Shown here one piece after another: positions 1-8,173 of a DNA stretch of 52,547 nucleotides; position 1 is the first letter of the stretch; every line of letters begins with the position of its first letter. The stretch lies in the IMG/VR virus record IMGVR_UViG_3300021405_000017, positions 1 through 52,547 of that record, one strand, 5' to 3'. A program made the position numbers and the translations under genes. The notes below the pieces were generated by a model. That model had not been told where the DNA came from. It was given only the letters and a program-made list of their open reading frames with translations, and made no database searches. Source of the DNA: a virus.

Positions 1-282
1 GGCATAACCTTCGCCACCGGCTGGCTTCAGAGTTGCACGTCGCGAGGCAACGGCGGCGTGGGCCTCTATTGCGACAACGGTTCCGGCATCGCTTCCTGGT
101 GGGGCACGGCGCTACAGAACGGCACCGATGTCACGGCGCAGATCGGCGCGACGATCACGTTCATCACGGAACCGGACGCCCAAGGCAACCCTATTCCCGG
201 CTTTGTGACCTGCTCGCCCCCGCCTAACACGGTCGGCAATCTCAACTCCATGGTCGCCACGGTCGCAATCGCCAGCTCTTAA
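1..282 (+). CDS. 3' end of an unknown phage protein (partial)
   Basis: The frame is open from the first base to a TAA at 280-282, giving 93 residues with no start in the window. It is glycine- and threonine-rich, has a GSGIASWWG stretch and two to three cysteines, and reads like a beta-rich virion protein. The next gene starts 18 bp downstream on the same strand, inside the tail-fibre region. I do not recognise a family; a tail or host-contact protein is inferred from position only. Confidence 0.6.
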   Translation, partial: GITFATGWLQSCTSRGNGGVGLYCDNGSGIASWWGTALQNGTDVTAQIGATITFITEPDAQGNPIPGFVTCSPPPNTVGNLNSMVATVAIASS

Positions 283-299
283 AGGGACCGGATTACGAC

Positions 300-758
300 A
301 TGCAAGTCTTCATCAACCGAGCCGAATTGGCGTTCCGTGACCGGCCTATGAGGGTGCTCGGCTATCACGAGGATGGCCAGGCCATTGAGGTTTCGGCCTA
401 TGGGGCTCAAGCGACAGTTCTGTCGCTGCGCTCATCGGCGATTACCAACACGCAAACCGGGCCGGCGCTTATGCCCGGATGGCGGGAGGCCAACCGGGAG
501 CAGGTCGTACGCGGCGAGGCGGCGCGGCGCATTCTCGCGGTCTTTCCCGAACATGCGCAACGCAATGCCGCCTTGGAGCTTGGGCTCATGGCGGCCGGAG
601 GGGCGAAGGATTCGGCAAAGCGTAAGGCGGAGATCGAGCGTGCTTGGACCTATGTCAACGCCGTCCGGCAAGCCGCCAAGGCGATGGTTGGCGCACTGCC
701 GGCCGACCCGACCTCGGATAGCCATTGGCCGCCCCGCGCCGCTCCCTTCCAGGGCTGA
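300..758 (+). CDS. hypothetical phage protein, 152 aa
   Basis: ATG start at 300 with an AAAGGGA Shine-Dalgarno-like stretch about 12 bp upstream. The N-terminal third is beta-like. The C-terminal two thirds are strongly helical and alanine/arginine-rich (EAARRILAVFPEHAQ, then KRKAEIERAWTYVNAV), with no membrane segment or metal motif. It lies between a partial virion gene and the baseplate-like/collagen fibre pair, so a fibre-associated or assembly role is possible but unproven. Family not recognised. Confidence 0.7.
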   Translation: MQVFINRAELAFRDRPMRVLGYHEDGQAIEVSAYGAQATVLSLRSSAITNTQTGPALMPGWREANREQVVRGEAARRILAVFPEHAQRNAALELGLMAAGGAKDSAKRKAEIERAWTYVNAVRQAAKAMVGALPADPTSDSHWPPRAAPFQG

Positions 759-766
759 ATGCTCTC

Positions 767-1174
767 ATGGCGATGCCGACCAATGTTCTCGCCCTGCCGC
801 TGGCGCACCTCGTCATAGAGGTTGCGAACAACGAGGATTGGATCGACACGCTTGTCTTTTTGGTCGCCGACAGCCAGCCGACGCCGCCTTACGACCAACT
901 CGATTTGCGCGGCATCAGCTTCGAAATGCACCTCAGGCGGCGACCGGAGATTCACGAGATCGTGCTCGCCGCCTCGACCGTCGAGCGGTCGCTTCTGATC
1001 GGCTCGCCGCCGAATTTCGGCTATCTGATCTTCTACGTGCCCGAGGAAACGATGCGAACGCTCTGGGCCGGCCGCTACGTCGGTGACATCGTCGCTCGCG
1101 ACGCCAGCTTTCGAGGCGGCCGAGTCGTGCTCACAATCGACCTAGAGGTCATCGAAGGGATTACACGCTCGTGA
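767..1174 (+). CDS. BppU-like fibre base / baseplate protein, 135 aa
   Basis: ATG at 767 is preferred over the longer upstream reading, which would overlap the previous gene by about 30 bp. The short beta-rich protein has a [13 protein letters not shown] strand, a later [10 protein letters not shown] strand and an [10 protein letters not shown] turn. This is the layout of the small N-terminal domains that anchor phage receptor-binding fibres (BppU-like). The product of 46035-46385 has the same layout ([26 protein letters not shown]) and also directly precedes a collagen-like fibre. It overlaps the fibre gene by 4 bp (GTGA), suggesting coupled translation. Assignment is by pattern and context. 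Confidence 0.6.
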   Translation: MAMPTNVLALPLAHLVIEVANNEDWIDTLVFLVADSQPTPPYDQLDLRGISFEMHLRRRPEIHEIVLAASTVERSLLIGSPPNFGYLIFYVPEETMRTLWAGRYVGDIVARDASFRGGRVVLTIDLEVIEGITRS

Positions 1175-2817
1175 CCATCAAGCAAGTCATCCCCGGCGCT
1201 CTCTCGCCTCCCGGCGCCGAAATCTTCGCTGCGCCTTATGCGCCGATGGGCCCAATAATCGCCGGCACCAGCGCGACCGAGATCGACGTGCCCTCGCCGC
1301 CGACGTTCGTCCCTTTCCTGTTCGTTATGGATCAGTTCAACCTCGGCTTTCAGTCGGGGATGCGGCTTCGGGCCGCTGATACGTCCGACACTTCGAACCT
1401 CGCCGGCATCGAAGGCCACTGCCTCTCCTATAACCCAACGAGCAATGAGCTTGTGATTCTCGCCGACCTCGTCGCCGGGGCGGGCGCGCATGACGAGTGG
1501 TTTATCACCGTCGCCGGTGTTCAGGGGCCGCCGGGGCCGGAAGGGCCAGAAGGGCCGCCCGGTCCGCCGGGCGGCCCACAAGGTCCGCCTGGCAACAACG
1601 GTCCGCCCGGTCAGAACGGGATGCTGGTCGGCGACTTCGGTGACGTGGCCGACCCAACCATGCTGCCGATCGACGGTCTTCTCCCGATCGACTTCGACGG
1701 ACCGGGCAAGCCGTCTGCGCCGATCCAAATGCTCCCTGGCATGGGTCTCCTCTACACCGTCGATGGACATCAATGGACGTTCGTCTCGGATACGGTGGCG
1801 ACCGCCGGCTGGCTCGACGGCGGACAGATCCAAGGTCCGCAGGGCGAGAAGGGCGATAGGGGCGATGAGGGCGGGCCGCCTGGCCCGGAAGGCCCGATCG
1901 GCCCTCAAGGGCCGCAGGGCGACGAAGGGCCGCAGGGGCTTACCGGCCCGCCTGGGCCTCAAGGGCCGGTCGGTCCGCAAGGGCCAGATAACGGCGTCGT
2001 TAGCTTCAACACCCGCGTTGGCGCGGTGAACCTGTTGCCGCCGGATATTACCGGCGCGGGCGGGGCGTTGCTCCTGTCTCCGAACTTCATCGGAAATCCT
2101 CAAGCGCCAACTCAATTACCGGGCGATAGTTCGCAGCGCCTCGCGACGACAGAATTTGTGGGTACGGCGACCGGTCGCTTCCTGCCGCTGATCGGCGGTC
2201 AACTGACCGGACCGCTCCTGGGAACCAGCGCGAATTTTTCGGTCGGGGTGACGGTGCCGCCAGTTCTTGTCTCAGGAGCGAGCCTGATGATCGACGGCCC
2301 CGCGCCGCCATTCAGCCGTAACATCGGCGCCCAAGTCAACGGCTTGCTTCGCTGGATACTCTCGCTTGGCGATAACACAGCCGAGACCGGCTCGAATGCT
2401 GGGTCTGATCTCGTTATCTCTTGCCAGGACGATAACGGCCTGGCCCTTTATAACCCGGTGCTAAGGCTCGTTCGCGCCAGCGGCCGAGCGCTATTGCCTC
2501 GTGGGCTCAGCGTAACTGGGGGAATAGAGCTTACCTCTGGCGGCGTATCGTATCAGGATTTTTATCCGACTGGAGGTGCGTTTAGTTTTGGCTTTGCCGA
2601 CCTCGGCATTGGCGCCGGCGTCTTAGTTCGGATTGGCACTACGGTGCTTCCGGGGTACATGCAGTTTGGCCCGACCCCCAACACGCTTGCTGACTTGATC
2701 GATGAGGTCGAAGCGTTGCGAGCGCAAGCGGAAACACTACCCACCCTAACCAGGACGTTGCAAGAGGCGATGGCGCGCATCGCCTCCCTCGAGGCGCAAG
2801 TCACACCCCACCACTGA
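1171..2817 (+). CDS. collagen-like tail fibre protein, 548 aa
   Basis: GTG start at 1171 overlaps the upstream stop (GTGA). Residues 1-110 form a globular beta domain. Two Gly-X-Y collagen-like blocks follow (about 116-150 and 222-272, e.g. [19 protein letters not shown]), separated by a domain of about 70 residues. Next come the tail-fibre element [20 protein letters not shown] with RLATTEFV, a beta C-terminal region, and a terminal coiled coil ([20 protein letters not shown]) that probably trimerises. In this family such proteins form trimeric receptor-binding fibres on the virion. The endolysin/holin pair lies downstream. Confidence 0.88.
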   Translation: MTIKQVIPGALSPPGAEIFAAPYAPMGPIIAGTSATEIDVPSPPTFVPFLFVMDQFNLGFQSGMRLRAADTSDTSNLAGIEGHCLSYNPTSNELVILADLVAGAGAHDEWFITVAGVQGPPGPEGPEGPPGPPGGPQGPPGNNGPPGQNGMLVGDFGDVADPTMLPIDGLLPIDFDGPGKPSAPIQMLPGMGLLYTVDGHQWTFVSDTVATAGWLDGGQIQGPQGEKGDRGDEGGPPGPEGPIGPQGPQGDEGPQGLTGPPGPQGPVGPQGPDNGVVSFNTRVGAVNLLPPDITGAGGALLLSPNFIGNPQAPTQLPGDSSQRLATTEFVGTATGRFLPLIGGQLTGPLLGTSANFSVGVTVPPVLVSGASLMIDGPAPPFSRNIGAQVNGLLRWILSLGDNTAETGSNAGSDLVISCQDDNGLALYNPVLRLVRASGRALLPRGLSVTGGIELTSGGVSYQDFYPTGGAFSFGFADLGIGAGVLVRIGTTVLPGYMQFGPTPNTLADLIDEVEALRAQAETLPTLTRTLQEAMARIASLEAQVTPHH

Positions 2818-2818
2818 A

Positions 2819-2846
2819 CAGAACGGCCCTTACGCAAGCCGTTCTG
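2819..2846 (+). terminator. hairpin after fibre gene, possible weak terminator
   Basis: Perfect 9-bp inverted repeat CAGAACGGC / GCCGTTCTG with a 10-nt loop, starting just after the fibre stop codon. It has no following T-run, so it may be a processing or attenuation hairpin rather than a full intrinsic terminator. Confidence 0.4.
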
Positions 2847-2918
2847 CTCGACCGGCCGGATTGGCCTGTCCTCCCGCAGCCTGTCCGGTCGGCCGAGGCC
2901 TCTCGAAAGGAGCAAGTC

Positions 2919-3371
2919 ATGGCGACTCAACTCACGCCCCATTTCACGCTTGAGGAAATGACCGACTCGCAGACGGCGGCGCGCAAGGGCCTTAACAACG
3001 TGCCGCCGGCGAACAGCCAGGAGCGGCGGAACCTGGAGCGCACCGCCGAAGTCATGGAGCAGGTGCGCGGCCTTCTCGGCGAGAAGCCGATCTTAATCAG
3101 TTCCGGCTACCGCAGCCCGCAAGTCAACGCGGCGGTCGGCGGCAGCAAAAGCAGCGCCCACATGAGCGGGCTGGCCGCCGACTTTTCATGTCCTGGCTTT
3201 GGCACGCCCAAAGCCATCTGCAAGAAGCTAGAGCCGCACATGAAGACCCTCGGCGTCGACCAGTTGATCCATGAATATGACACTTGGGTCCATCTTGGCC
3301 TGAGCGCCGGCGCGCCGCGTCACATGGCGATGACCATCAACAATTCCGGCACACAGACCGGCTTTGTTTAG
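2919..3371 (+). CDS. M15-family peptidase endolysin
   Basis: 150 residues, ATG at 2919 with a good GAAAGGAG ribosome site. It matches the Peptidase_M15_3 type of phage endolysin (D-Ala-D-Ala or L-Ala-D-Glu cleaving zinc peptidase). The substrate loop SSGYRSPQVN is at 61-70; zinc ligands are His81 and Asp88 in SSAHMSGLAADF and His125 in WVHLGL. There is no signal peptide, consistent with holin-dependent release by the adjacent membrane protein. The product would cut the peptide stems of peptidoglycan at the end of the lytic cycle. The order fibre, endolysin, holin-like is usual for a late operon. Confidence 0.92.
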   Translation: MATQLTPHFTLEEMTDSQTAARKGLNNVPPANSQERRNLERTAEVMEQVRGLLGEKPILISSGYRSPQVNAAVGGSKSSAHMSGLAADFSCPGFGTPKAICKKLEPHMKTLGVDQLIHEYDTWVHLGLSAGAPRHMAMTINNSGTQTGFV

Positions 3372-3372
3372 G

Positions 3373-3672
3373 ATGACCCTCGCCGAGCTTCCACCAGTTC
3401 CGAAGATCCTCGACTATCCGAGCTTGGCTTCGGTGGTCGCGGTCGTGGCGGGGACGACTGTTATGCTGATCGTCACCAAGCATTTTGACCCGACCGGCGG
3501 GCCGCTGGCCATTTCAATGATCGTGGTCTTATCGATGGTCGGCGTGATCGCCTTCTCGCTCTTGTTCAACATCCCATCCGACGACGAGGTCACCCCGGCG
3601 GTTGTCGGCGGCCTGGTCGCGGCGTTCGGCGGGGTGGTCGCCTATTGGCTCGGGCGAGGCGGGCAAAAATAA
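3373..3672 (+). CDS. holin-like small membrane protein, 99 aa
   Basis: ATG at 3373, one base after the endolysin stop. Three hydrophobic segments are visible: about 17-34 (VVAVVAGTTVMLIV), 45-66 (AISMIVVLSMVGVIAFSLLF) and 76-93 (VGGLVAAFGGVVAYWLG). The tail is short and charged. Size, multiple membrane passes and tight coupling to the M15 endolysin fit a holin or related lysis protein. No sequence family was recognised, so the role is inferred. Confidence 0.65.
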   Translation: MTLAELPPVPKILDYPSLASVVAVVAGTTVMLIVTKHFDPTGGPLAISMIVVLSMVGVIAFSLLFNIPSDDEVTPAVVGGLVAAFGGVVAYWLGRGGQK

Positions 3673-3748
3673 AAGAGCCCGCTATAGCGCAATCGTCATA
3701 GGAATCGCATAAGTTGCTTCTCCGCCAACCCCTCAAAAGGAGGAAACA

Positions 3749-4264
3749 ATGCCGAGAGTAAAAGGCTTTCTACGAATCATTGGTCGTCGCGGCCACCGGC
3801 CCGACCAGGGCTTGCCTGGCGAGGAAGACCTCACCGACCCGGATTATGGCATTGATGAAGGCGAACTTCCCGAAGTAGAGCCGCCCGATCCACCGGCCGG
3901 CATCTGGCCGCCGTTGACGCCAGAGCATCCGTGGCGACCTATCCCATCATGGCCGGAACGTCCGGGGCATGGACTGCCGCCCGGCTCTCCCCCTGCTGGC
4001 GGCGTCGGAGGGCGTCCGCCGGACCGTCCCGTTCCCGGCGAACCCGATGAGGAACTGCCGCCCGGAAGCATCTGGCCGCCCCTGCCGCCCGGCGTCCACG
4101 GCAAGTTCCTCGCATTGGTGCTGATCGGAGGCGGCGGACGCGGCGCGCACTACCGCTACGTCGTCATCGACGCCGACGCACTCCCCGCGCCGCCAGCCGG
4201 CGGCATTGGCGGCCGGCCGCCGGAGAGGCCAGGCCCCGGGCCAGGGCCGACGCCGAAGCTGTAA
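3749..4264 (+). CDS. proline/glycine-rich protein, 171 aa
   Basis: ATG at 3749 with a strong AAAAGGAGG ribosome site 8 bp upstream. Nearly a third proline and glycine. Imperfect modules of the form (S/A)PPAGG(V/I)GGRPP(D/E)RP recur at about residues 80-94 and 147-160, and IWPPL occurs twice. One short hydrophobic stretch (FLALVLIGGGGRG) sits in between. It is probably largely disordered or a spacer-like virion protein. It ends the left late operon directly before a strong terminator. Function not recognised. Confidence 0.7.
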   Translation: MPRVKGFLRIIGRRGHRPDQGLPGEEDLTDPDYGIDEGELPEVEPPDPPAGIWPPLTPEHPWRPIPSWPERPGHGLPPGSPPAGGVGGRPPDRPVPGEPDEELPPGSIWPPLPPGVHGKFLALVLIGGGGRGAHYRYVVIDADALPAPPAGGIGGRPPERPGPGPGPTPKL

Positions 4265-4290
4265 AAAAGGACCGTCCCACGGTCCCGAGA

Positions 4291-4317
4291 GCCGCTGGTT
4301 CGCCAGCGGCTTTTTTT
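4291..4317 (+). terminator. strong rho-independent terminator
   Basis: GCCGCTGG-TTCG-CCAGCGGC (8-bp stem, TTCG tetraloop) followed by seven T. It terminates the rightward late transcript where it meets the leftward operon ending at 4316. A second small hairpin (GGACCGT/ACGGTCC, 4269-4285) precedes it and an A-run at 4263-4268 may help it act in both directions. Confidence 0.92.
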
Positions 4318-4903
4318 ATGCGCTCGATCCAGTCTTCTTGACGAACATTTTATTGCCGCAGCGATTGCACGTGACCTCGCTGAATTCGCTCACCGGCAAC
4401 GAGGCGGTCGCCCGTACGTCGGCATCGCTGATAAAGGGCCTCCCGTCCTCGCCTCCGCCTTGCCCTTCACCCGCCGCGGCCGGCTCGCCCGTTACATCCG
4501 GCGCCCGGCGGCGATTGTCGGCAAGCTGAAAATCGAGCGTCCCGAGATCAAAGGCGAAGTCCAGGTTGAGGCTCGCCAGCTCACCCCCTAACAGCTCCTG
4601 ATCCCAGGTCGAGAACTCCTGCACCTTGTTGTCGGCGAGGCGATCGAACTTGACCGTCTCCGGGTCCGCGTCGGTGTAGACGCAGGGGATCTCCGCCATC
4701 TTGAGCCGCACCGCCGCTTTCCAGCGGGTGTGTCCCTTGACGATCACGTTATCGCGGTCGAGCACCAGCGGCACGTTGAAGCCGACCTTAGGGATCAGCT
4801 CGACCAGCTTGCCGACCGTGACGTCATTGTTGCGGACGTTGCGATGGTACGGCTTGATCTTCCGCGTCTCGACCATCACCAATTGGCTGACTGTATCTAC
4901 CAC
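4316..4903 (-). CDS. ParB-like nuclease-domain protein with C-terminal zinc knuckle
   Basis: 195 residues. GTG start at 4903 overlaps the upstream stop; an ATG nine codons in (4876) is the alternative. Residues 10-100 match the ParB/Srx-type fold: KIKPYHRNVRNND, a variable strand, VPLVLDRDNVIVKGHTRWKAA (ParB box-II-like GHTRW), then DRLADNKVQE. The C-terminus has CNRCGNKMF, a single Cys pair. Phage ParB-domain proteins of this kind often sit beside DNA methyltransferases or PAPS-reductase-fold proteins, as here. The exact substrate is unknown. Confidence 0.82.
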   Translation of the reverse strand: MVDTVSQLVMVETRKIKPYHRNVRNNDVTVGKLVELIPKVGFNVPLVLDRDNVIVKGHTRWKAAVRLKMAEIPCVYTDADPETVKFDRLADNKVQEFSTWDQELLGGELASLNLDFAFDLGTLDFQLADNRRRAPDVTGEPAAAGEGQGGGEDGRPFISDADVRATASLPVSEFSEVTCNRCGNKMFVKKTGSSA

Positions 4904-5451
4904 GGGCGCGGCCCTTTACGGATAATGCAGTAGGCGAGCATCGGGATGTGCTCGATCAGCTTGGGAAGCTCGACCTCGACGTCCGGATAGTCGGCCCGGT
5001 CGAAGCCGACCAGGAGCTTGTTGGGGCCGGTCTGAGGGAGGCGGAGATCGCGTGCGACCTGGTGCGGCGACCAGGTGTCGAGGATGATCGCCAGGCCTGG
5101 CCGGAAGAGCGGCATCTCAGCCAGGTCATCCTCGAGGCCGTGGACGATGAAGCCGTCATTGTGCAACTGGATTTGCAGCGCGTAACGGGTGGCGCCGGGA
5201 TCAGTGTGCATCGGATAGCCGCCGCGCGTGCACAGGAAATGCGGGCTGGTCCCTTCCTTCCCGGCCTTGTGCCCGAAGGTCTTGAGGCGCGTCGAGGCGC
5301 GCTGGTCGCCCCAAAAATCGTAGAACCATTCCGGATTGAGCGCGGGCAGGGCGACGACATCGCCGTAGCCCAGCTCCTCGAGCGCGCCGTGCCACAAGAT
5401 CGGATGGCCGGTCTGATCGCCGCTGAGCGCCGCGCCCTTCTTCCAATCCAT
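4897..5451 (-). CDS. putative 2-oxoglutarate/Fe(II) oxygenase-like protein
   Basis: 184 residues, ATG at 5451. A HxD...H pattern is visible: His82-Thr-Asp84 in RGGYPMHTDPG, then 45 residues later His130 in FRPGLAIILDTWSPHQVARD, with Arg134/Arg137 placed as the 2OG carboxylate ligand would be. The phrase 'G-hydrophobic-D-x-x-SPHxV' is typical of the distal strand of the double-stranded beta-helix oxygenases. It lies between two ParB-like genes and upstream of a PAPS-reductase-fold gene, suggesting an oxidative step in nucleic-acid or small-molecule modification. The family call is by motif geometry only. Confidence 0.5.
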   Translation of the reverse strand: MDWKKGAALSGDQTGHPILWHGALEELGYGDVVALPALNPEWFYDFWGDQRASTRLKTFGHKAGKEGTSPHFLCTRGGYPMHTDPGATRYALQIQLHNDGFIVHGLEDDLAEMPLFRPGLAIILDTWSPHQVARDLRLPQTGPNKLLVGFDRADYPDVEVELPKLIEHIPMLAYCIIRKGPRPW

Positions 5452-5456
5452 CGCCG

Positions 5457-6059
5457 CTACTCCTCGCCCTTAGCCGCCTCTCCCTCGTATTTGAGCCGCT
5501 CTTCGATCTGGCGGTTGGTCTCCATCGCCGGCGAATAATCGCCGCCTTGGAAGAACTTCGCGTAGCCGGTGATATGCTTGAGCCGGATCAGCTCCTGCTT
5601 TTCCAGGCCCAGCTCTTCGCACACCCGCTGATCGCTCCAGCCGTTCGCCAGCATCTCGACCACCAGCGCGCTCATGCCGTCGATCGAATGTTTGCCGCGC
5701 GCCCGGTTGTGGCGAATCGTACTCGCCATGCGGTCATTGACGCCCTTGTCGATGACGACGATCGGCAGGAGGCCGTGGTTCTTCTCGTAAATGTCCGGAT
5801 AGCGCTTCATCACGCTGTAGCGGTGGAAGCCGTCTACGATCACGTAGCGATCGCGCTTCGGGTCATAAACCGTGACCACGGGCTGGGTGTAACCATCGTG
5901 CTTGATCGAGACATAAAGAAGCTGCATCTCCATCAGCGCGACGCTGTTCGGATTATAGTCGTTGGCGTAGACCTTTTCGATCGGCGCCCACAGCACGCGG
6001 CTGACCGGATTGTGGGACATGTCGAACGCCGAGGTCGCCAGGACTTGCTCATCGGTCAT
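5457..6059 (-). CDS. ParB-domain protein, IbrB-like
   Basis: 200 residues, ATG at 6059. The ParB-type core is clear: residues 25-50 hold KVYANDYNPNSVA, then GYTQPVVTVYDPKRDRYVIV followed by DGFHRYSVMKR (box-II-like). The C-terminal half is helical with NRARGKHSIDGMSALVVEML and a helix-turn-helix-like GWSDQRVCEELGLEKQELIRLK. It resembles IbrB, the ParB-like partner of IbrA (co-activators of prophage gene expression in E. coli). The IbrA-like gene follows upstream in the operon with only a 70-codon gene between them. Molecular activity is unknown. Confidence 0.78.
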   Translation of the reverse strand: MTDEQVLATSAFDMSHNPVSRVLWAPIEKVYANDYNPNSVALMEMQLLYVSIKHDGYTQPVVTVYDPKRDRYVIVDGFHRYSVMKRYPDIYEKNHGLLPIVVIDKGVNDRMASTIRHNRARGKHSIDGMSALVVEMLANGWSDQRVCEELGLEKQELIRLKHITGYAKFFQGGDYSPAMETNRQIEERLKYEGEAAKGEE

Positions 6060-6261
6060 GATCGAATTCGCCTTCCTTGGCTCGCCTCGCTAGATCGTCA
6101 TGGCCCGCGGCTTCCAGCTCCCTGACGAGCTGGATCATGGGGAAGGTGAACGGCGAAGCGAAATCCGAATAAGCGCCGGCCTCGGCCGCCTTGGCCATAT
6201 CCTCGAGGCCGGCCTCGCGCAGCGCCTCGAGCAGCGCCTGTTTGCCGTCAGACATGGCCAT
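6049..6261 (-). CDS. small acidic/helical protein, 70 aa
   Basis: ATG at 6261, or 6255 two codons in. Both ends overlap neighbours: 11 bp into the IbrB-like gene and 14 bp with the end of the IbrA-like gene, which is typical of this operon. Helical, rich in Ala/Glu (ALLEALREAGLEDMAKAAEAG), with no metal motif. Its position between ibrB-like and ibrA-like genes suggests a linked role. Family not recognised. Confidence 0.6.
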   Translation of the reverse strand: MAMSDGKQALLEALREAGLEDMAKAAEAGAYSDFASPFTFPMIQLVRELEAAGHDDLARRAKEGEFDHDR

Positions 6262-7390
6262 CCGGGGCGTCGGCCGCGAGCCGGCGCGCCTCTTTGCGCT
6301 GCTCGTACAGGCCGCCGGGGACGCGCCGGTCCTCCATCTTGAAGCGGGTCCGGGCGTTCTGGTTCAGCGTCCCGTCCAGGTCGTTGATCAGGATCTCCTT
6401 GACGTGCACCCGATGCCAACGGTCCTGGTCTTGGTTCGCCCATCGGTTGCGGAAGCGCTGGCGGTGCTCGGGCTCGGTCAGGTTCTCCAACAGGTAATCG
6501 CGATAGTCGCGCCAGTTGGCGAAATGCGCCGGCAGCTTATCCGGCATGATCTGGCGCTCAAAGTGGTTGAAGCAATTCACCCCTTCGACCCGCCCGAGAT
6601 AGCGGTTGTACATCTCGGGCTCCGTCTCCTGCAGCTGCTCGATCGAGTGCCAAGCGGTTTCGTGGATCAGCGCTGAAACCCGCATCTCCCGGCCGGTCTT
6701 GCCGAACTTGTAGAAGGCGTCATAAACCCGATTGTAGGGCCAGCCGTGGTTGGCGATCGCCGTCCAGATATCGCGGTCGAGCCAGTCATAGATCGGCCAG
6801 AAGACGCGCGTGTTCGCGAGCGTCTTCCGGCACCAAGTGATCCCTTTGAAGTGGGGTTTCTTCTCGGTCATGGTCAGCCGCCGGACCGAGCTTTCCATCG
6901 CCCGCATGCCGACCAGCACGGCTACGTGTTGCTTGCCAACACAATCGCATTGCGAGGGCAGGCGCTCGATCAGATCATGAAACCGATCGTAGGCCGGGAT
7001 CGGGTTCACCTTGATCGAGATCGGGTCTTGCTCGCGAATCCATTTCTCCCGGTCGGCCTCCGCCCAGCAGCTGAGAAAGTTGTTGCTGAATGACAGGCTG
7101 TTCGACAGCCGGAACGGGATTTGAAACCAGAAAGGCCGGACGTCGGGCTCGCGCATGACCGCGGCCATGTAAGTCCCGGTCGCCTTCCACTCGGCCTCCT
7201 GATCGAGCCAGAACACTTTCACCGGCAGCCGGCCGCGCTCGGCGGCGATGACTCGAGTGAGCTCGAACAGGACAGTCGAATCCTTGCCGCCGCTCATGGA
7301 GACGACGACGTCGTCGCAATTGTCGTAGATGAAGCGGATGCGTTCCTGCGCCGCCTCAAAGACCGATTTCGTCGAGAAGTTTTGTGTCAT
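6248..7390 (-). CDS. PAPS reductase-fold protein, IbrA-like
   Basis: 380 residues, ATG at 7390. The PP-loop SMSGGKDSTVLFELT (SGGKDS at 33-38) marks the PAPS reductase/ATP pyrophosphatase fold. The rest (KVFWLDQEAEWKATGTYM, then PFWFQIPFRLSNSLSF and WCRKTLANTRVFWPIYDW) and the C-terminal region match the IbrA/DUF3440 style of phage protein rather than true CysH. The CysH C-terminal ECGLH motif is absent. With the ParB-like IbrB it forms the known co-occurring pair; here it also sits beside an oxygenase-like gene and a methyltransferase. It binds and probably hydrolyses ATP; the substrate is unknown. Confidence 0.85.
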   Translation of the reverse strand: MTQNFSTKSVFEAAQERIRFIYDNCDDVVVSMSGGKDSTVLFELTRVIAAERGRLPVKVFWLDQEAEWKATGTYMAAVMREPDVRPFWFQIPFRLSNSLSFSNNFLSCWAEADREKWIREQDPISIKVNPIPAYDRFHDLIERLPSQCDCVGKQHVAVLVGMRAMESSVRRLTMTEKKPHFKGITWCRKTLANTRVFWPIYDWLDRDIWTAIANHGWPYNRVYDAFYKFGKTGREMRVSALIHETAWHSIEQLQETEPEMYNRYLGRVEGVNCFNHFERQIMPDKLPAHFANWRDYRDYLLENLTEPEHRQRFRNRWANQDQDRWHRVHVKEILINDLDGTLNQNARTRFKMEDRRVPGGLYEQRKEARRLAADAPDGHV

Positions 7391-7646
7391 CGTCGACCTT
7401 GGCCCGATTGATGATCTGGCACCTGGGCAGGTCGTCGGGCATCGCCCAGTATTTAAAGCCGTCGCCGGCGTACCAGTAGCGAAAGGTCCGCCGGCCCCAC
7501 CGTTCGTCTAGGCCGTTTTGCCTGATGGTGTGAAACAGCGCGACGAAATCCGCCTCGTTCTCCGCCGTCCGCACCGTATAGAAGTGCGGAATCTGCGGCA
7601 TGGTCTTGGCGAACTTAAAGGTCAGTCGGTCGAGGAAGTCCGTCAT
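7356..7646 (-). CDS. small conserved-looking protein, 96 aa
   Basis: ATG at 7646; its 3' end overlaps the IbrA-like gene by 35 bp, implying translational coupling. Aromatic-rich and compact (FLDRLTFKFAKTMPQIPHFY, then RTFRYWYAGDGFKYWAMPDD and INRAKV). The density of Trp/Tyr suggests a small folded domain that could recognise a nucleotide or peptide. I do not recognise a named family; the context links it to the IbrA/IbrB-like pair. Confidence 0.65.
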   Translation of the reverse strand: MTDFLDRLTFKFAKTMPQIPHFYTVRTAENEADFVALFHTIRQNGLDERWGRRTFRYWYAGDGFKYWAMPDDLPRCQIINRAKVDDDTKLLDEIGL

Positions 7647-8173
7647 GGCGCGGTAGGTTTACACAGGTTTGGCGCGGCCTGGCAAAGTAGCCAAATCGCC
7701 GGCGCGCCGTCCCGAAGGTCAGGTAGCACAAAGGGGTTAACGAGTGTCGCCTCGTCGACCGTTGGGGCGGGCGCCGCGGGCGGCGGCGGAGGGATTTCAG
7801 AGTCGTTTCGACTCTGATTATCGGCGACGCGTCGGACGGCCGGCGGGCGAAACCGCGGCAGCCGGCTCACCGGTCGGACATAGGCCTGCGCCAGCGCCGA
7901 TCGCGCGCTCACGCACTCGTCGAGGCGGACGCGCCAGATCTCACCGAAAGCACAGTGGGCGGCCGTCGCCGGCGCCGGGGCGAGCGCCGTCATAAACGCA
8001 CACAGAGGCCCCAGGACAGGCCTCGCCCGTTTTGGGCTATGGCAGCGCCCGGCCAGGCCCCGGCCCGGATCTGCGGCCCGCGCCGCCCCGACAAATTCCA
8101 ATTCGGCCCGGCGGGGGCAATGTTCCCACAGGAAGCCGCAGGGGCAACGCTCAGAGCGGAAGGGCCGGGTCAT
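7643..8173 (-). CDS. hypothetical protein with low-complexity Pro/Ala region; start uncertain
   Basis: The frame runs from an ATG at 8173, which overlaps the methyltransferase stop by 4 bp (ATGA) as elsewhere in this operon, to 7643. An internal ATG at 7993 could give a 116-residue form. The first 40 codons carry a CPCGFLWEHC cysteine cluster. The middle spans a 53-bp element repeated at 33077-33129, so this stretch may be regulatory rather than coding. The C-terminal part has a proline run and a final CQAAPNLCKPTAP. Function unknown. Confidence 0.5.
   Translation of the reverse strand: MTRPFRSERCPCGFLWEHCPRRAELEFVGAARAADPGRGLAGRCHSPKRARPVLGPLCAFMTALAPAPATAAHCAFGEIWRVRLDECVSARSALAQAYVRPVSRLPRFRPPAVRRVADNQSRNDSEIPPPPPAAPAPTVDEATLVNPFVLPDLRDGAPAIWLLCQAAPNLCKPTAP
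8001..8053 (-). repeat. 53-bp repeated element, copy 1
   Basis: 45 of 53 positions match 33077-33129, in the same orientation. On the minus strand it holds CCATAGCC, then ACGGG...CCTGT and GTCCTGGGG. Two alternative short stems can form in both copies. It lies between the methyltransferase gene and the 7993 start candidate, so a leader or regulatory role is possible. Confidence 0.6.

Noticed and set aside
1075-2115. 346-codon minus-strand frame
   Set aside because: Antisense to the collagen-like fibre gene; Arg-rich frames are expected opposite Gly-Pro repeats.
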